A program made the translations under genes and the position numbers. Under the pieces are notes generated by a model. The model searched no databases. It was given only the letters and a program-made list of their open reading frames with translations, and had not been told where the DNA came from. Below, piece after piece: positions 7,604-14,387 of a DNA stretch of 14,494 bases (its first letter is position 1; the number at the start of each line of letters is the position of its first letter). Source of the stretch: JBJXGF01 sp046153015 (GTDB taxonomy: Bacteria > Actinomycetota > Acidimicrobiia > Acidimicrobiales > CAIXPF01); contig JBJXGF010000291.1 in the NCBI GenBank assembly GCA_046153015.1, forward strand, positions 1-14,494, read 5' to 3'.

Positions 7604-7633
7604 CTGAACTAGTGGGGTCCGCGACGCTATTAA
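7604..7633 (+). promoter_or_regulatory. Possible sigma-70-type promoter upstream of the hypothetical gene at 7652
   Basis: CTGAAC at 7604-7609 and TATTAA at 7628-7633 are separated by 18 bases, and the region is conspicuously AT-richer than its surroundings. A G run at 7636-7640 could serve as a weak ribosome binding site for the ATG at 7652. The -35 match is partial. The 78-base gap after dnaE shows no strong terminator. Confidence 0.4.
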
Positions 7634-7651
7634 GCTGGGGGCAACGTTGTT

Positions 7652-8329
7652 ATGGCGCCTGTTTCGAGGATCGACGTTCTCACCAAGGACTGCACTGCGC
7701 TGAGCGACGCGGACCTCGCGGAGATGGGCGACCTCAACCGCGACGAGGACAACCGCTTCGAGATCGGCGTGCTCTCCAAGCAGGCGGAATCCTGGGTGCT
7801 GGTCACCCTCGCCCGTGAGGCCGAGGAGCTCAAAGGCTACTCGTTCTGCACCTTGGAGCGCATCGGGGGAACACCGAGCGTGCTCATAGGGCTCTGCTCC
7901 GTGCAGAGATGCGGGCAGAGCGACGAGCTGCTGGAGGCGATCATCGCCGATCAGATGCGCCGCGCCGTGCTCGCCTTCCCCGACGAGGACGTGCTGGTCG
8001 GCGCCCGTTTCAACCAGTCGAGCGCCCTGCACGCCTACCGCACCCTGCACGACATCGTGCCCCGCCCCGGCCACAAGGCCAACGGCGAGGAGCGGGCGTG
8101 GGGCCGGCGCCTGGCCAAGCGCTTCGGGATCGAGGCGGCCAACTACCACGACCGGTCCTTCGTGGCCCGAGGCGACGGCTCGGTCGCCTGCATCGTCGAC
8201 TACCACGCGGCCGCCGGCTCGCCCAACGAGGTCGCCGAGCTGTTCGACCCGCTCGACCACAAGGCGGGCGACGTGCTGATCGCCTTCGGCTGGGCCATGG
8301 CCGAAGACCTCGCCCTCTTCGCCCCGTAG
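7652..8329 (+). CDS. Conserved-looking protein of unknown function, possibly GNAT-like
   Basis: The product has 225 residues, is soluble, and has no signal peptide or membrane segment. I do not recognise a named family. The order of elements faintly resembles a GNAT acetyltransferase: an N-terminal helix (LSDADLAEMGDLN), a strand-rich middle (WVLVTLARE, KGYSFCTLERIG, SVLIGLCSV), a helix (DELLEAIIADQMRRAV) and a late NQSSALHAYRTLHDI segment similar to the C-terminal GNAT helix. However, the acetyl-CoA loop (Q/R-x-x-G-x-G/A) is not seen. Codon use matches its neighbours, with strong G/C third positions, and an ATG, a G-rich stretch and a promoter-like region precede it. It is probably transcribed separately from dnaE. 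Its role cannot be inferred from context. Confidence 0.8.
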   Translation: MAPVSRIDVLTKDCTALSDADLAEMGDLNRDEDNRFEIGVLSKQAESWVLVTLAREAEELKGYSFCTLERIGGTPSVLIGLCSVQRCGQSDELLEAIIADQMRRAVLAFPDEDVLVGARFNQSSALHAYRTLHDIVPRPGHKANGEERAWGRRLAKRFGIEAANYHDRSFVARGDGSVACIVDYHAAAGSPNEVAELFDPLDHKAGDVLIAFGWAMAEDLALFAP

Positions 8330-8375
8330 CCCGCGCCTCCCTCTCCCCCGAGCGGGCTACGACCCGCGACCCATT

Positions 8376-8397
8376 GCGCACACCCTGCGTGGTTTTT
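8376..8397 (+). terminator. Possible weak intrinsic terminator after the 7652 gene
   Basis: CGCA (8377-8380) pairs with TGCG (8386-8389) around a 5-base loop, with a G-T wobble adding one pair, and is followed by GG and five T at 8393-8397. The stem is very short, so efficiency is doubtful. If the next gene starts at the GTG at 8389 instead of 8410, this would overlap coding sequence. Confidence 0.25.
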
Positions 8398-8409
8398 CAT
8401 GCTCGCGTC

Positions 8410-8727
8410 GTGGCGAAGCCTGCCGTGTCCTTTCCGTGGCGCCCGACGCGCTCGTGGATCGACAGTGTTTTCGCGGCGGTGTGGTTGGCGGCGGTGGCCC
8501 TCACCGTGGTCGGCGCGGTGGCCTTCTTCCGCTCCAACGCGGATGAGCTGCCCCGGGTGTCGGTCGACGCCGGCGCCGTGCACGACGCGATGGACGAATC
8601 CACGGTGGTGCTGCGCGACGCCGCCGAGCGCAGCCCCCGCCTGCCGCTGCTCATCCCGGTGGCGATCGGCGCCGTGACCGCCACCTCGATCTCGGTGTAC
8701 CTGGGCGGCTCCTCCCGCCGCAAGTAG
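8410..8727 (+). CDS. Small membrane protein of unknown function with two predicted transmembrane segments
   Basis: The product has 105 residues from the GTG at 8410; a GTG at 8389 would add seven. It has a basic N-terminus with a Trp-Arg-rich patch, then a hydrophobic helix (FAAVWLAAVALTVVGAVAFF, about residues 19-38). A polar segment of about 40 residues with several acidic residues follows, then a second hydrophobic stretch (LPLLIPVAIGAVTATSISVY) and a basic tail, SSRRK. The positive ends suggest both termini are cytoplasmic with the middle loop outside. No family is recognised. High G/C at third positions and the hydrophobic pattern support real coding. It follows the 7652 gene by 80 bases and precedes the SMP-30 gene by 27 bases, which gives no functional clue. 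Confidence 0.7.
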   Translation: MAKPAVSFPWRPTRSWIDSVFAAVWLAAVALTVVGAVAFFRSNADELPRVSVDAGAVHDAMDESTVVLRDAAERSPRLPLLIPVAIGAVTATSISVYLGGSSRRK

Positions 8728-8754
8728 GCCGCGGCCCGTGCCAAACTGCCGGGC

Positions 8755-9603
8755 ATGGCACACGAGATCGAGACGCTCACCTTCGGCTACGGGCTGATCG
8801 AGGGGCCCCGCTGCGACGGCGAGGGCAACCTGTACTTCAGCGACGTGCCCAACGGCGGCGTCTACCGGCGTTCGCCCGACGGTGCGGTGGAGCTGGCCGT
8901 GCCCAAGCGCAAGGGCGTCGGCGGCATGGTGCTGCACGCCCGGGGCGGCCTGGTGCTGTCGGGGAAGAACATCTGCCACAACCAGCCCGACGGCACGGTG
9001 CGGGTGCTGCTCGCGCTCGACGACGCGCCCGGGTTCAACGACATCACGACCGACGCGCAGGGCCGGGTCTACGCCGGGTCGATGAAGTCGAACCCGTTCG
9101 ACGACATGTCGTGGAAGAACCGGGTCCCGGGCGACTGCTGGCGCATCGAGGGCGAGGGCAAGGCCACCAAGATGTACGGCGGGATCAAGCTCACCAACGG
9201 CATCGGCTTCTCGCCCGACGGCGCCCGGATCTACCACGCCGACACCGCCCAGAACGGCGTCGTGGTGCACGACGTGGCCGCCGACGGCTCGATGGGCAAC
9301 GAGCGCTTCCTCGCCCAGGGGGACGACCTGTGGCCCGACGGGCTCGCCGTCGACGACGACGACACCGTGTGGGTGGCCGACTTCAAGGGCGGCTGCGTGC
9401 GGGCCTTCGACCAGGCCGGCCGGGAGCAGGCCCGCATCACGGTGCCCGCCACCGAGGTCACGAGCCTGTGCTTCGGCGGCGCCGACCGGCGGGATCTCTA
9501 CATCGTCACCGCCGACAACAGCGACGACCCGAGCCGCAAGGGCACGGTGTTCCGCACCCGGGTCGACACGCCGGGGCTGATCGCGCCGCTCGCCACCATC
9601 TAG
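8755..9603 (+). CDS. SMP-30/gluconolactonase-family beta-propeller protein
   Basis: Predicted six-bladed beta-propeller metal-dependent lactonase or hydrolase of 282 residues. The family metal site is intact: Glu16 in LIEGPRC, Asn95 in GFND, Asn148 in LTNGIGFSPDG and Asp195 in WPDGLAVDDD. Recurrent blade motifs such as GNLYFSDVPNGGVYR, GRVYAGSM and DTVWVADF are typical of the family, whose members hydrolyse sugar lactones or related substrates. No signal peptide is present, so it is probably cytoplasmic. The start ATG is a clear choice because the propeller begins almost at once. The gene is followed after 14 bases by a nitroreductase-like gene, so the two are probably co-transcribed. The substrate cannot be stated; sugar-acid lactones are the default family guess. 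Confidence 0.9.
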   Translation: MAHEIETLTFGYGLIEGPRCDGEGNLYFSDVPNGGVYRRSPDGAVELAVPKRKGVGGMVLHARGGLVLSGKNICHNQPDGTVRVLLALDDAPGFNDITTDAQGRVYAGSMKSNPFDDMSWKNRVPGDCWRIEGEGKATKMYGGIKLTNGIGFSPDGARIYHADTAQNGVVVHDVAADGSMGNERFLAQGDDLWPDGLAVDDDDTVWVADFKGGCVRAFDQAGREQARITVPATEVTSLCFGGADRRDLYIVTADNSDDPSRKGTVFRTRVDTPGLIAPLATI

Positions 9604-9617
9604 CGCGCCGGCCGAGC

Positions 9618-10223
9618 GTGGAGTTCGCCGCCGCCGTGCGCGCCCGGCGCATGGTGCGCAGCTTCCTGCCCGAGCCGCTGGCGCCGGGCCAGCTCGACCG
9701 GATCCTCGCCCTCGCCGCCCGCGCCCCTTCGGCGGGCAACACCGCCGGCGTGCGCTTCCTCGCCCTGGAAGGCCCCGAGGATACCGCCGCGTACTGGTCG
9801 GCGGCGCTGCCCGAGGAGCGCCGCGCCGGCTTCGCTTGGCCCGGCCTGCTCCACGCCCCGGCGCTGGTGCTGCCGGTGGCCGACGCCGGCGCGTACGTGG
9901 CCCGGTACGCCGAGCCGGACAAGGCGGCCACCGGCCTCGGCGTCGGGGCCGAGGCGTGGAGCGTGCCGTACTGGCACGTCGACGCCGGCTTCGCGGCGAT
10001 GACGATCCTGCTCGCCGCGGTCGACGAGGGGCTCGGCGCGCTGTTCTTCGGCCTGTTCGGGCGGACCGAGGCGGTCAAGGCCGCCTTCTCGATCCCCGAG
10101 GGGCTGAGCCCGGTCGGGGTCATCGCCCTCGGCCGCCCGGCGCCGGAGCAGCGGCCGGGCCGCTCCGCCGGGCGGCCCCGCCCGCCGCTCGGGGAGCTCG
10201 TGCACCGGGGACGATGGCGCTGA
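9618..10223 (+). CDS. Nitroreductase-family protein (FMN-dependent oxidoreductase)
   Basis: The product has 201 residues. The N-terminal RARRMVRSF (Arg10, Arg11, Arg14) and APSAGNTAG (residues 36-44) match the phosphate- and FMN-binding start of the nitroreductase fold. The helix WHVDAGFAAMTILLAAVDEGLGALFFGLF and the end segment FSIPEGLSPVGVIALGRP are the usual central dimer helix and late strand. Such enzymes reduce nitro groups, quinones or flavin-linked substrates with NAD(P)H. The GTG at 9618 is chosen because the family motif begins within eight residues; earlier in-frame starts would lie inside the SMP-30 gene. No good ribosome binding site is present, so coupling to the gene 14 bases upstream is likely. 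The C-terminus is Arg/Pro-rich and probably disordered. The physiological substrate is unknown. Confidence 0.88.
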   Translation: MEFAAAVRARRMVRSFLPEPLAPGQLDRILALAARAPSAGNTAGVRFLALEGPEDTAAYWSAALPEERRAGFAWPGLLHAPALVLPVADAGAYVARYAEPDKAATGLGVGAEAWSVPYWHVDAGFAAMTILLAAVDEGLGALFFGLFGRTEAVKAAFSIPEGLSPVGVIALGRPAPEQRPGRSAGRPRPPLGELVHRGRWR

Positions 10224-10257
10224 GCCTGTCGAGGGTGCGCAAGCTGAGGTAATCGGG

Positions 10258-10285
10258 TCAAGCGCCTCCGGCGTGGGGTCGATGC
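10258..10285 (+). promoter_or_regulatory. Possible sigma-28 (FliA/SigD/WhiG)-type promoter before the GGDEF-EAL gene
   Basis: TCAA (10258-10261), preceded by GGG and followed by G, is separated by 16 bases from GTCGATGC (10278-10285). The known consensus of this sigma group is TAAA, 15 bases, GCCGATAA, so there are three of four and five of eight matches with one extra spacer base. The predicted start of transcription would fall at or just before the GTG at 10293, giving a leaderless mRNA. This is a pattern match by eye in GC-rich DNA and could be chance. Confidence 0.35.
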
Positions 10286-10292
10286 CGCGTTC

Positions 10293-12560
10293 GTGGCGGG
10301 GCACAGCGGCGGCATTCGGCGGGCGATCATGGTGGGCGCCGCGTTGCTCGCGTTCGCCGCGCTGGCCCTGTCCACCTGGTTCGCCGACGTGGGCCGAGCC
10401 CACTACCAGGACGCGTTGCGCGGCGCCGACATCGCCCGGTTGGCCGAGAGCCTCCGCGCCGCCGAGCTCGAGGCCCGCAGCGACGGCGCCGTCTCGCCCG
10501 CGGTCTCCGCCCGGGTCGAGGAGGCCACCCGGCGCCTCGACGCGTTGATCGGCGAGCTGGCCCGCCGGGGCAGCCACGCCGAGGAGCTCAACCGCACCAG
10601 CACCAGCCTCGACCGGTTCCGGGCCAACGTGGCGGTGGAGCTGGCCTCGCTGCGGGCCGGGAACCTCGACAAGGCGAACGGCAACGACGCCGAGCTCACC
10701 GCCGACTCCTACGCCGACCTCCAGAGCGCCACGGCCGAGATGGCCAACGCCTCGCGCCGCAAGGCCTCGGCCGTGCACCAGACCATGGCCACCGGCCAGC
10801 GGGTGCTCGTGCCCGCGGTGCTGGCCTCGGTGGTGCTGCTCGTGACCGTCACCGAGCGGGCCCGCCGGCGGGACCAGCTCAACGCCCTCGAGCGGCGCAA
10901 GGACGACCGCTTCCGTTCGCTGGTGCAGAACGCCACTGACCTGATCGTGGTGACCGACGAGGCCGGGGGCGTGCTCTACGTGACCCCCTCGATCGAGGCG
11001 ATCCTCGGCCGGCCGGCCGAGGAGGTGCTCGGCGCCGACCTCCGCCGGCACCTGCACCCCGGCGACCTGGTCGAGATGGTCGAGGGCTCGGTGACCGCCC
11101 GCTTCGCCCACGCCGACGGCTCGTGGCGCCATCTGGACGGCACCACCGTGGACCTACGGGACGACCCCTCGGTGCAGGGCTTCGTGTGGAACCTGCGCGA
11201 CCTCACCGAGCAGCGCGCCCTCGAGGGCCAGCTCGCCCACCAGGCCCTGCACGACCCGCTCACGGGGCTGGCCAACCGGGTGCTGTTCCGCGACCGCACC
11301 GAGCAGGCGTTGGCCCGCGCCGCCCGCAGCCGCCGGGCGGTCACCGTGCTGTTCCTCGACCTCGACGGGTTCAAGACCATCAACGACAGCCTCGGCCACG
11401 ACGCCGGCGACGAGGTGCTGATCACGGTGGCCGAGCGCTGCAAGACCTGCCTGCGCCCCGGCGACACCTTCGCCCGCCTCGGCGGCGACGAGTTCGCCGT
11501 GCTGCTCGAGGACGGCGACCGCTCGGCCGGTGAGCTGGTGGCGGGGAGGATCATCGAGGCGATCGGGCGCAACGTGCCGGTGGCCGGCAAGGAGGCGCCG
11601 CTGTCGGTGTCGATCGGCGTGGCCGCCGGGCGGTCCGGTCCGATGAGCGTCGACGAGCTGCTCCGCAACGCCGACACGGCGATGTACGCGGCGAAGGCCG
11701 AGGGCAAGGCGGTCTACCGGGTGTTCCGGCCCGAGATGCACGAGGCCGCCCAGGCCCGCCTCGAGCTCTCCGCCGAGCTGCGCCACGCCGTGGCCCGCGA
11801 CGAGCTGGTGCTGCACTACCAGCCGACCGTGTCCCTCGACGACACCCGCATCGACGGCTTCGAGGCGTTGCTGCGCTGGCGGCACCCCACCCGGGGCCTG
11901 GTGGCGCCGCTCGAGTTCATCCCCCTGGCCGAGGAGACCGGCGCGATCATCGAGATCGGCGCCTGGGTGCTCGACCGGGCCTGCGAGGAGGCGGCCCGCC
12001 TCGCCCACCTCGGCCTGTCCATGAACGTGAACCTCTCCCCGAAGCAGCTCGCCCACAAGGGCCTGGTCGGCCTGGTGCGCGAGGTGCTCGAACGTCACCG
12101 CCTCGACCCCGGCCTGCTCGTGCTCGAGATCACGGAGAGCACGCTGATGCACGACACCGACCTGGCCGTGGCCAAGCTCCACGAGCTGCGCCGGCTCGGG
12201 GTGCGCCTGGCCATCGACGATTTCGGCACCGGCTACTCCTCCCTCAACTACCTGCGCCTGCTGCCCATCGACATCCTGAAGATCGACAAGGCGTTCGTCG
12301 ATTCGGCCTCGAGCGGCAACGCGCAGGGCGAGGCGTTCATCCAGGCGATGGTCAAGCTCGGCCACACGCTCGAGCTGAAGACGGTGGCCGAGGGCATCGA
12401 GACCGCCGACCAGGCGGCGCAGCTGCGTGAGGTCGGCTGCACCGCCGGGCAGGGGTACTTCTATGCCCGGCCCATGCCGGCCGAGCGCATCGACGACGTG
12501 CTCGAGGAGTTCGGCCTGGTCACGGCAGCGGCGGCCACGCCAGGTCGACGAAGCGGGTGA
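10293..12560 (+). CDS. Membrane-anchored PAS-GGDEF-EAL protein (c-di-GMP synthesis and breakdown)
   Basis: The product has 755 residues. Two membrane helices (about 12-31 and 165-183) flank a roughly 130-residue external helical sensor region. A PAS domain follows (about 207-310), then a GGDEF diguanylate cyclase (about 314-480) and an EAL phosphodiesterase (about 492-745). The cyclase signature GGDEF is exact at 397-401, and an RPGD inhibitory site lies five residues before it, so product feedback is likely. The EAL domain has EALLRW at 524-529, NVNLSPKQL, LEITES, DDFGTGYSSL, KIDKAF and VAEGIET, which covers the usual metal and catalytic residues. Both activities may therefore work, with the balance set by the sensor domains. 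The GTG at 10293 is used; ATG at 10329 is an alternative. The 3' end overlaps the opposite-strand phosphatase by 41 bases. Confidence 0.95.
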   Translation: MAGHSGGIRRAIMVGAALLAFAALALSTWFADVGRAHYQDALRGADIARLAESLRAAELEARSDGAVSPAVSARVEEATRRLDALIGELARRGSHAEELNRTSTSLDRFRANVAVELASLRAGNLDKANGNDAELTADSYADLQSATAEMANASRRKASAVHQTMATGQRVLVPAVLASVVLLVTVTERARRRDQLNALERRKDDRFRSLVQNATDLIVVTDEAGGVLYVTPSIEAILGRPAEEVLGADLRRHLHPGDLVEMVEGSVTARFAHADGSWRHLDGTTVDLRDDPSVQGFVWNLRDLTEQRALEGQLAHQALHDPLTGLANRVLFRDRTEQALARAARSRRAVTVLFLDLDGFKTINDSLGHDAGDEVLITVAERCKTCLRPGDTFARLGGDEFAVLLEDGDRSAGELVAGRIIEAIGRNVPVAGKEAPLSVSIGVAAGRSGPMSVDELLRNADTAMYAAKAEGKAVYRVFRPEMHEAAQARLELSAELRHAVARDELVLHYQPTVSLDDTRIDGFEALLRWRHPTRGLVAPLEFIPLAEETGAIIEIGAWVLDRACEEAARLAHLGLSMNVNLSPKQLAHKGLVGLVREVLERHRLDPGLLVLEITESTLMHDTDLAVAKLHELRRLGVRLAIDDFGTGYSSLNYLRLLPIDILKIDKAFVDSASSGNAQGEAFIQAMVKLGHTLELKTVAEGIETADQAAQLREVGCTAGQGYFYARPMPAERIDDVLEEFGLVTAAAATPGRRSG

Positions 12561-13083
12561 CCAACCCGTCGAGCTCGGCGGCGCACTCCTCGAAGCGGGC
12601 GAAGGGCTGACCCACCGGGTCCGACACGTCGTCGTCGGGGGACGGGCCGAGCAGCCCGGAAGGGTCGCGCCCGGCGCCCACCCGGGCCAGCCAGGCGGCG
12701 AGGGTCTCGTGCTCCTGGCGCACGCCGCCCGCCTCGCCCAGCCGGATCAGCTCCTTCAGCCCGAAGGTCTTGGCGAACGCCCCCGGGGCCAGCACCGCGG
12801 CCTCGCGCAGGTGCTCGCGGGCCATGGCCAGCACGAGGTCGGCGCCGCCGACGAGGTCGGCCGAGAGCAGCCGCGAGCGGTGCGCCCCGAGATCGACCCC
12901 GCGGGCCGCCAGCGCCCGCACCGCTTCCGGTGAAGCCGGCCGGCCCTGGTAGAGCAGCCCCGCCGAGGCGATCTGGGCGGGCACGCCGAACTCGCTGAGC
13001 TGGCGGCGCAACAAGGCCTCGGCCATCGCCGAACGGTTGATGTTGGCCGTGCAGACGAACAGGATCCGGTCGATGGCGGTCAA
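12520..13083 (-). CDS. Low-molecular-weight protein tyrosine phosphatase family protein
   Basis: The product has 187 residues. The phosphate-binding loop CTANINRS gives Cys11 as nucleophile, Arg17 and Ser18 (CX5RS), with Asn14 kept. Asp155-Pro156 in the DDDVSDP segment fits the general-acid DP motif. Related enzymes dephosphorylate tyrosine on polysaccharide-export kinases or act on arsenate. The loop differs from the usual CxGNxCRSPMAE: Gly is Ala13, the second Cys is Asn16 and the Pro after Ser is Ala. At 187 residues it is longer than the usual 140-160, mostly through an insert before the DP motif. The only usable start is a TTG at 13083, because the upstream frame reaches a stop with no ATG or GTG. 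The ribosome binding site is poor. It overlaps the GGDEF-EAL gene tail to tail and lies downstream of the MenE-like gene on the same strand. Confidence 0.88.
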   Translation of the reverse strand: MTAIDRILFVCTANINRSAMAEALLRRQLSEFGVPAQIASAGLLYQGRPASPEAVRALAARGVDLGAHRSRLLSADLVGGADLVLAMAREHLREAAVLAPGAFAKTFGLKELIRLGEAGGVRQEHETLAAWLARVGAGRDPSGLLGPSPDDDVSDPVGQPFARFEECAAELDGLVTRFVDLAWPPLP

Positions 13084-13103
13084 TCTACGGTCCGCTCGCG
13101 AGA

Positions 13104-13153
13104 GAGCCGCGCCCTGTCAGTGCGCCCGACACCTGAACGACAGGACGCGGCTC
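13104..13153 (-). repeat. Strong inverted repeat (15-base arms, 20-base loop) between the ligase and phosphatase genes
   Basis: GAGCCGCGCCCTGTC at 13104-13118 faces GACAGGACGCGGCTC at 13139-13153. Fourteen of 15 positions pair. The odd one is C-A in plus-strand RNA but G-U in minus-strand RNA, so minus-strand transcripts can form an unbroken 15-pair stem. No T tract follows on either side. It lies 88 bases after the ligase stop and 20 bases before the TTG of the phosphatase on the minus strand. It could be a terminator without a U tract, or a 5' leader structure. The rest of the 158-base gap (13084-13241) shows no gene, tRNA or riboswitch that I recognise. Confidence 0.8.
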
Positions 13154-13241
13154 CCGCGTGTCCTCCTACGCCCCCATTAGGCCCACGTCGGCTCACCAGC
13201 GGGAAGAGAGCAAACCTGCCCACGTGAGCTCCCGGCGGCGT

Positions 13242-14351
13242 TCACAGGAGGTGCCGGCGCACCTTGCCCAGGGAGGTCTTGGGCAGCGCGGCGACGAGCT
13301 CCAGCCGGCGCGGCGCGTGCCATGGCGACAGCCGTTCCCGTACGTAGGCCCGGAGCTGCTCCAGCGACGGCGGCGAGCCGGGGTCGGCCGGCGCCACGAT
13401 CGCGGTCACGGCCTGACCCCACTCCGGGTCGGGCCGACCCACCACGGCCGCCTCCGCGACCGCGGGGTGCTCGGCGAGGAGGCGCTCGACCGGCCCGGGC
13501 CACACCTTCTCGGCGCCGGTGTTGATCACCTCGGAGCGTCGGCCGAACACCCGCACCTCGCCGCCCGCCGGGTCCACCTCGCCGCCGTCTCCGGTGGCCA
13601 GCCAGCCGTCGGCGTCTTTGGGGTCCGCGCCGTTCCGGTAGGCCCGCAACAGCATCGGGCCCCGCACCCACAGCTCGCCGTCACAGACCCGCACCTCCAC
13701 CCCGGGGAGGGGTCGCCCGTCGTAGACGAGCCCGCTGCCGGTCTCGGTGAGGCCGTAGGTGACCGACGCGTTGGGCGGGCGGGGCGAGGGCGCCGGTCCG
13801 CCGCCCAGCACGATCTTCTCGAACACGGTGGGGTCGATGCGCTTGAGCGCGGTCGCCACCAGCGACACGTGCGTGGCCCCGTTGCGCGCTGCGGCCATGA
13901 CGGCGTCGGCGTCGAAGCCGGGATGGACCTCGACGGGCGTGCCGGTGTGCAGCGCCCGGGTCAGCACCGAGAGTCCGCCGACGTGCGCGAGCGGGAGGCA
14001 GGCCAGCCAGCGGTGCCGGGCCGGCTCGACCCCGAGGTAGGCGGAGGTGGCCTCGGCCGAGGCGGCCACCGCAGCGTGGGTCAGCACGGCGCCCTTGGGC
14101 GCACCGGTCGTGCCGCTCGTGGCCACGACCAGCGCGTCGCCCGGCTCGACCGGTATGCCGTGGGGACGCTTCGAGCGGCCGTCCCCGTCGACCAACGCGG
14201 CCGGCGCCATCGCGTGGAGGAGCTCGGCGATCGCCCCAGGCGGCAGGCGCAGGTCGAGCGGGAGCACGGCGTCGCCGTCGTCCCAGGCTCGGCGCAGCTC
14301 CTCGACGAAGCGCGGGCCTCCGGGCACGGCGAGGGCCACGAGCCGGTTCAT
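13242..14351 (-). CDS. menE: AMP-forming acyl-CoA ligase, probably o-succinylbenzoate-CoA ligase (MenE-like)
   Basis: ANL-superfamily adenylating enzyme of 369 residues. Core motifs are present: A3 TSGTTGAPKG (78-87), A5 YGLTETG (199-205), A7 WLATGD with Asp255, A8 GRRSEVINTGAEKV with Arg272, and A10 PKTSLGKVRR with catalytic Lys363. General fatty-acyl ligases are about 500 residues or more. The short length, LPLAHVGGLSVLTRAL and LGGGPAPSP are like compact actinobacterial MenE, which activates o-succinylbenzoate with ATP and CoA in menaquinone synthesis. No other men gene is certain here, so substrate assignment rests on length and motifs. The ATG at 14351 has GGAG just upstream at very close spacing. 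The gene follows a partial gene by 36 bases on the same strand and probably shares its transcript. Confidence 0.8.
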   Translation of the reverse strand: MNRLVALAVPGGPRFVEELRRAWDDGDAVLPLDLRLPPGAIAELLHAMAPAALVDGDGRSKRPHGIPVEPGDALVVATSGTTGAPKGAVLTHAAVAASAEATSAYLGVEPARHRWLACLPLAHVGGLSVLTRALHTGTPVEVHPGFDADAVMAAARNGATHVSLVATALKRIDPTVFEKIVLGGGPAPSPRPPNASVTYGLTETGSGLVYDGRPLPGVEVRVCDGELWVRGPMLLRAYRNGADPKDADGWLATGDGGEVDPAGGEVRVFGRRSEVINTGAEKVWPGPVERLLAEHPAVAEAAVVGRPDPEWGQAVTAIVAPADPGSPPSLEQLRAYVRERLSPWHAPRRLELVAALPKTSLGKVRRHLL

Positions 14352-14387
14352 CGCTCCGGGAACACCCCTGCGGTCACCGCTGCGAGG

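Noticed and set aside
7574..7627. Possible terminator after dnaE
   Set aside because: Only four-base stems such as GCGA/TCGC can be drawn, with no T tract; the short palindromes AGTACT and ACTAGT are too small to mean anything.
3749..8260. A 1503-codon open frame on the minus strand opposite dnaE and the next gene
   Set aside because: It is a shadow produced by GC-rich codon bias: its product is a Val/Leu/His/Gly-rich string without domains, while the plus strand carries unmistakable DnaE motifs.
9600..11132. A 510-codon minus-strand open frame opposite the nitroreductase and the start of the GGDEF-EAL gene
   Set aside because: Same signature of a complementary-strand shadow; the plus-strand genes have intact family motifs.
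13154..13241. Possible riboswitch or small structured RNA next to the hairpin
   Set aside because: I compared it by memory with SRP RNA, tmRNA, and the cobalamin, TPP, FMN and glycine riboswitch cores and saw none of their conserved boxes.
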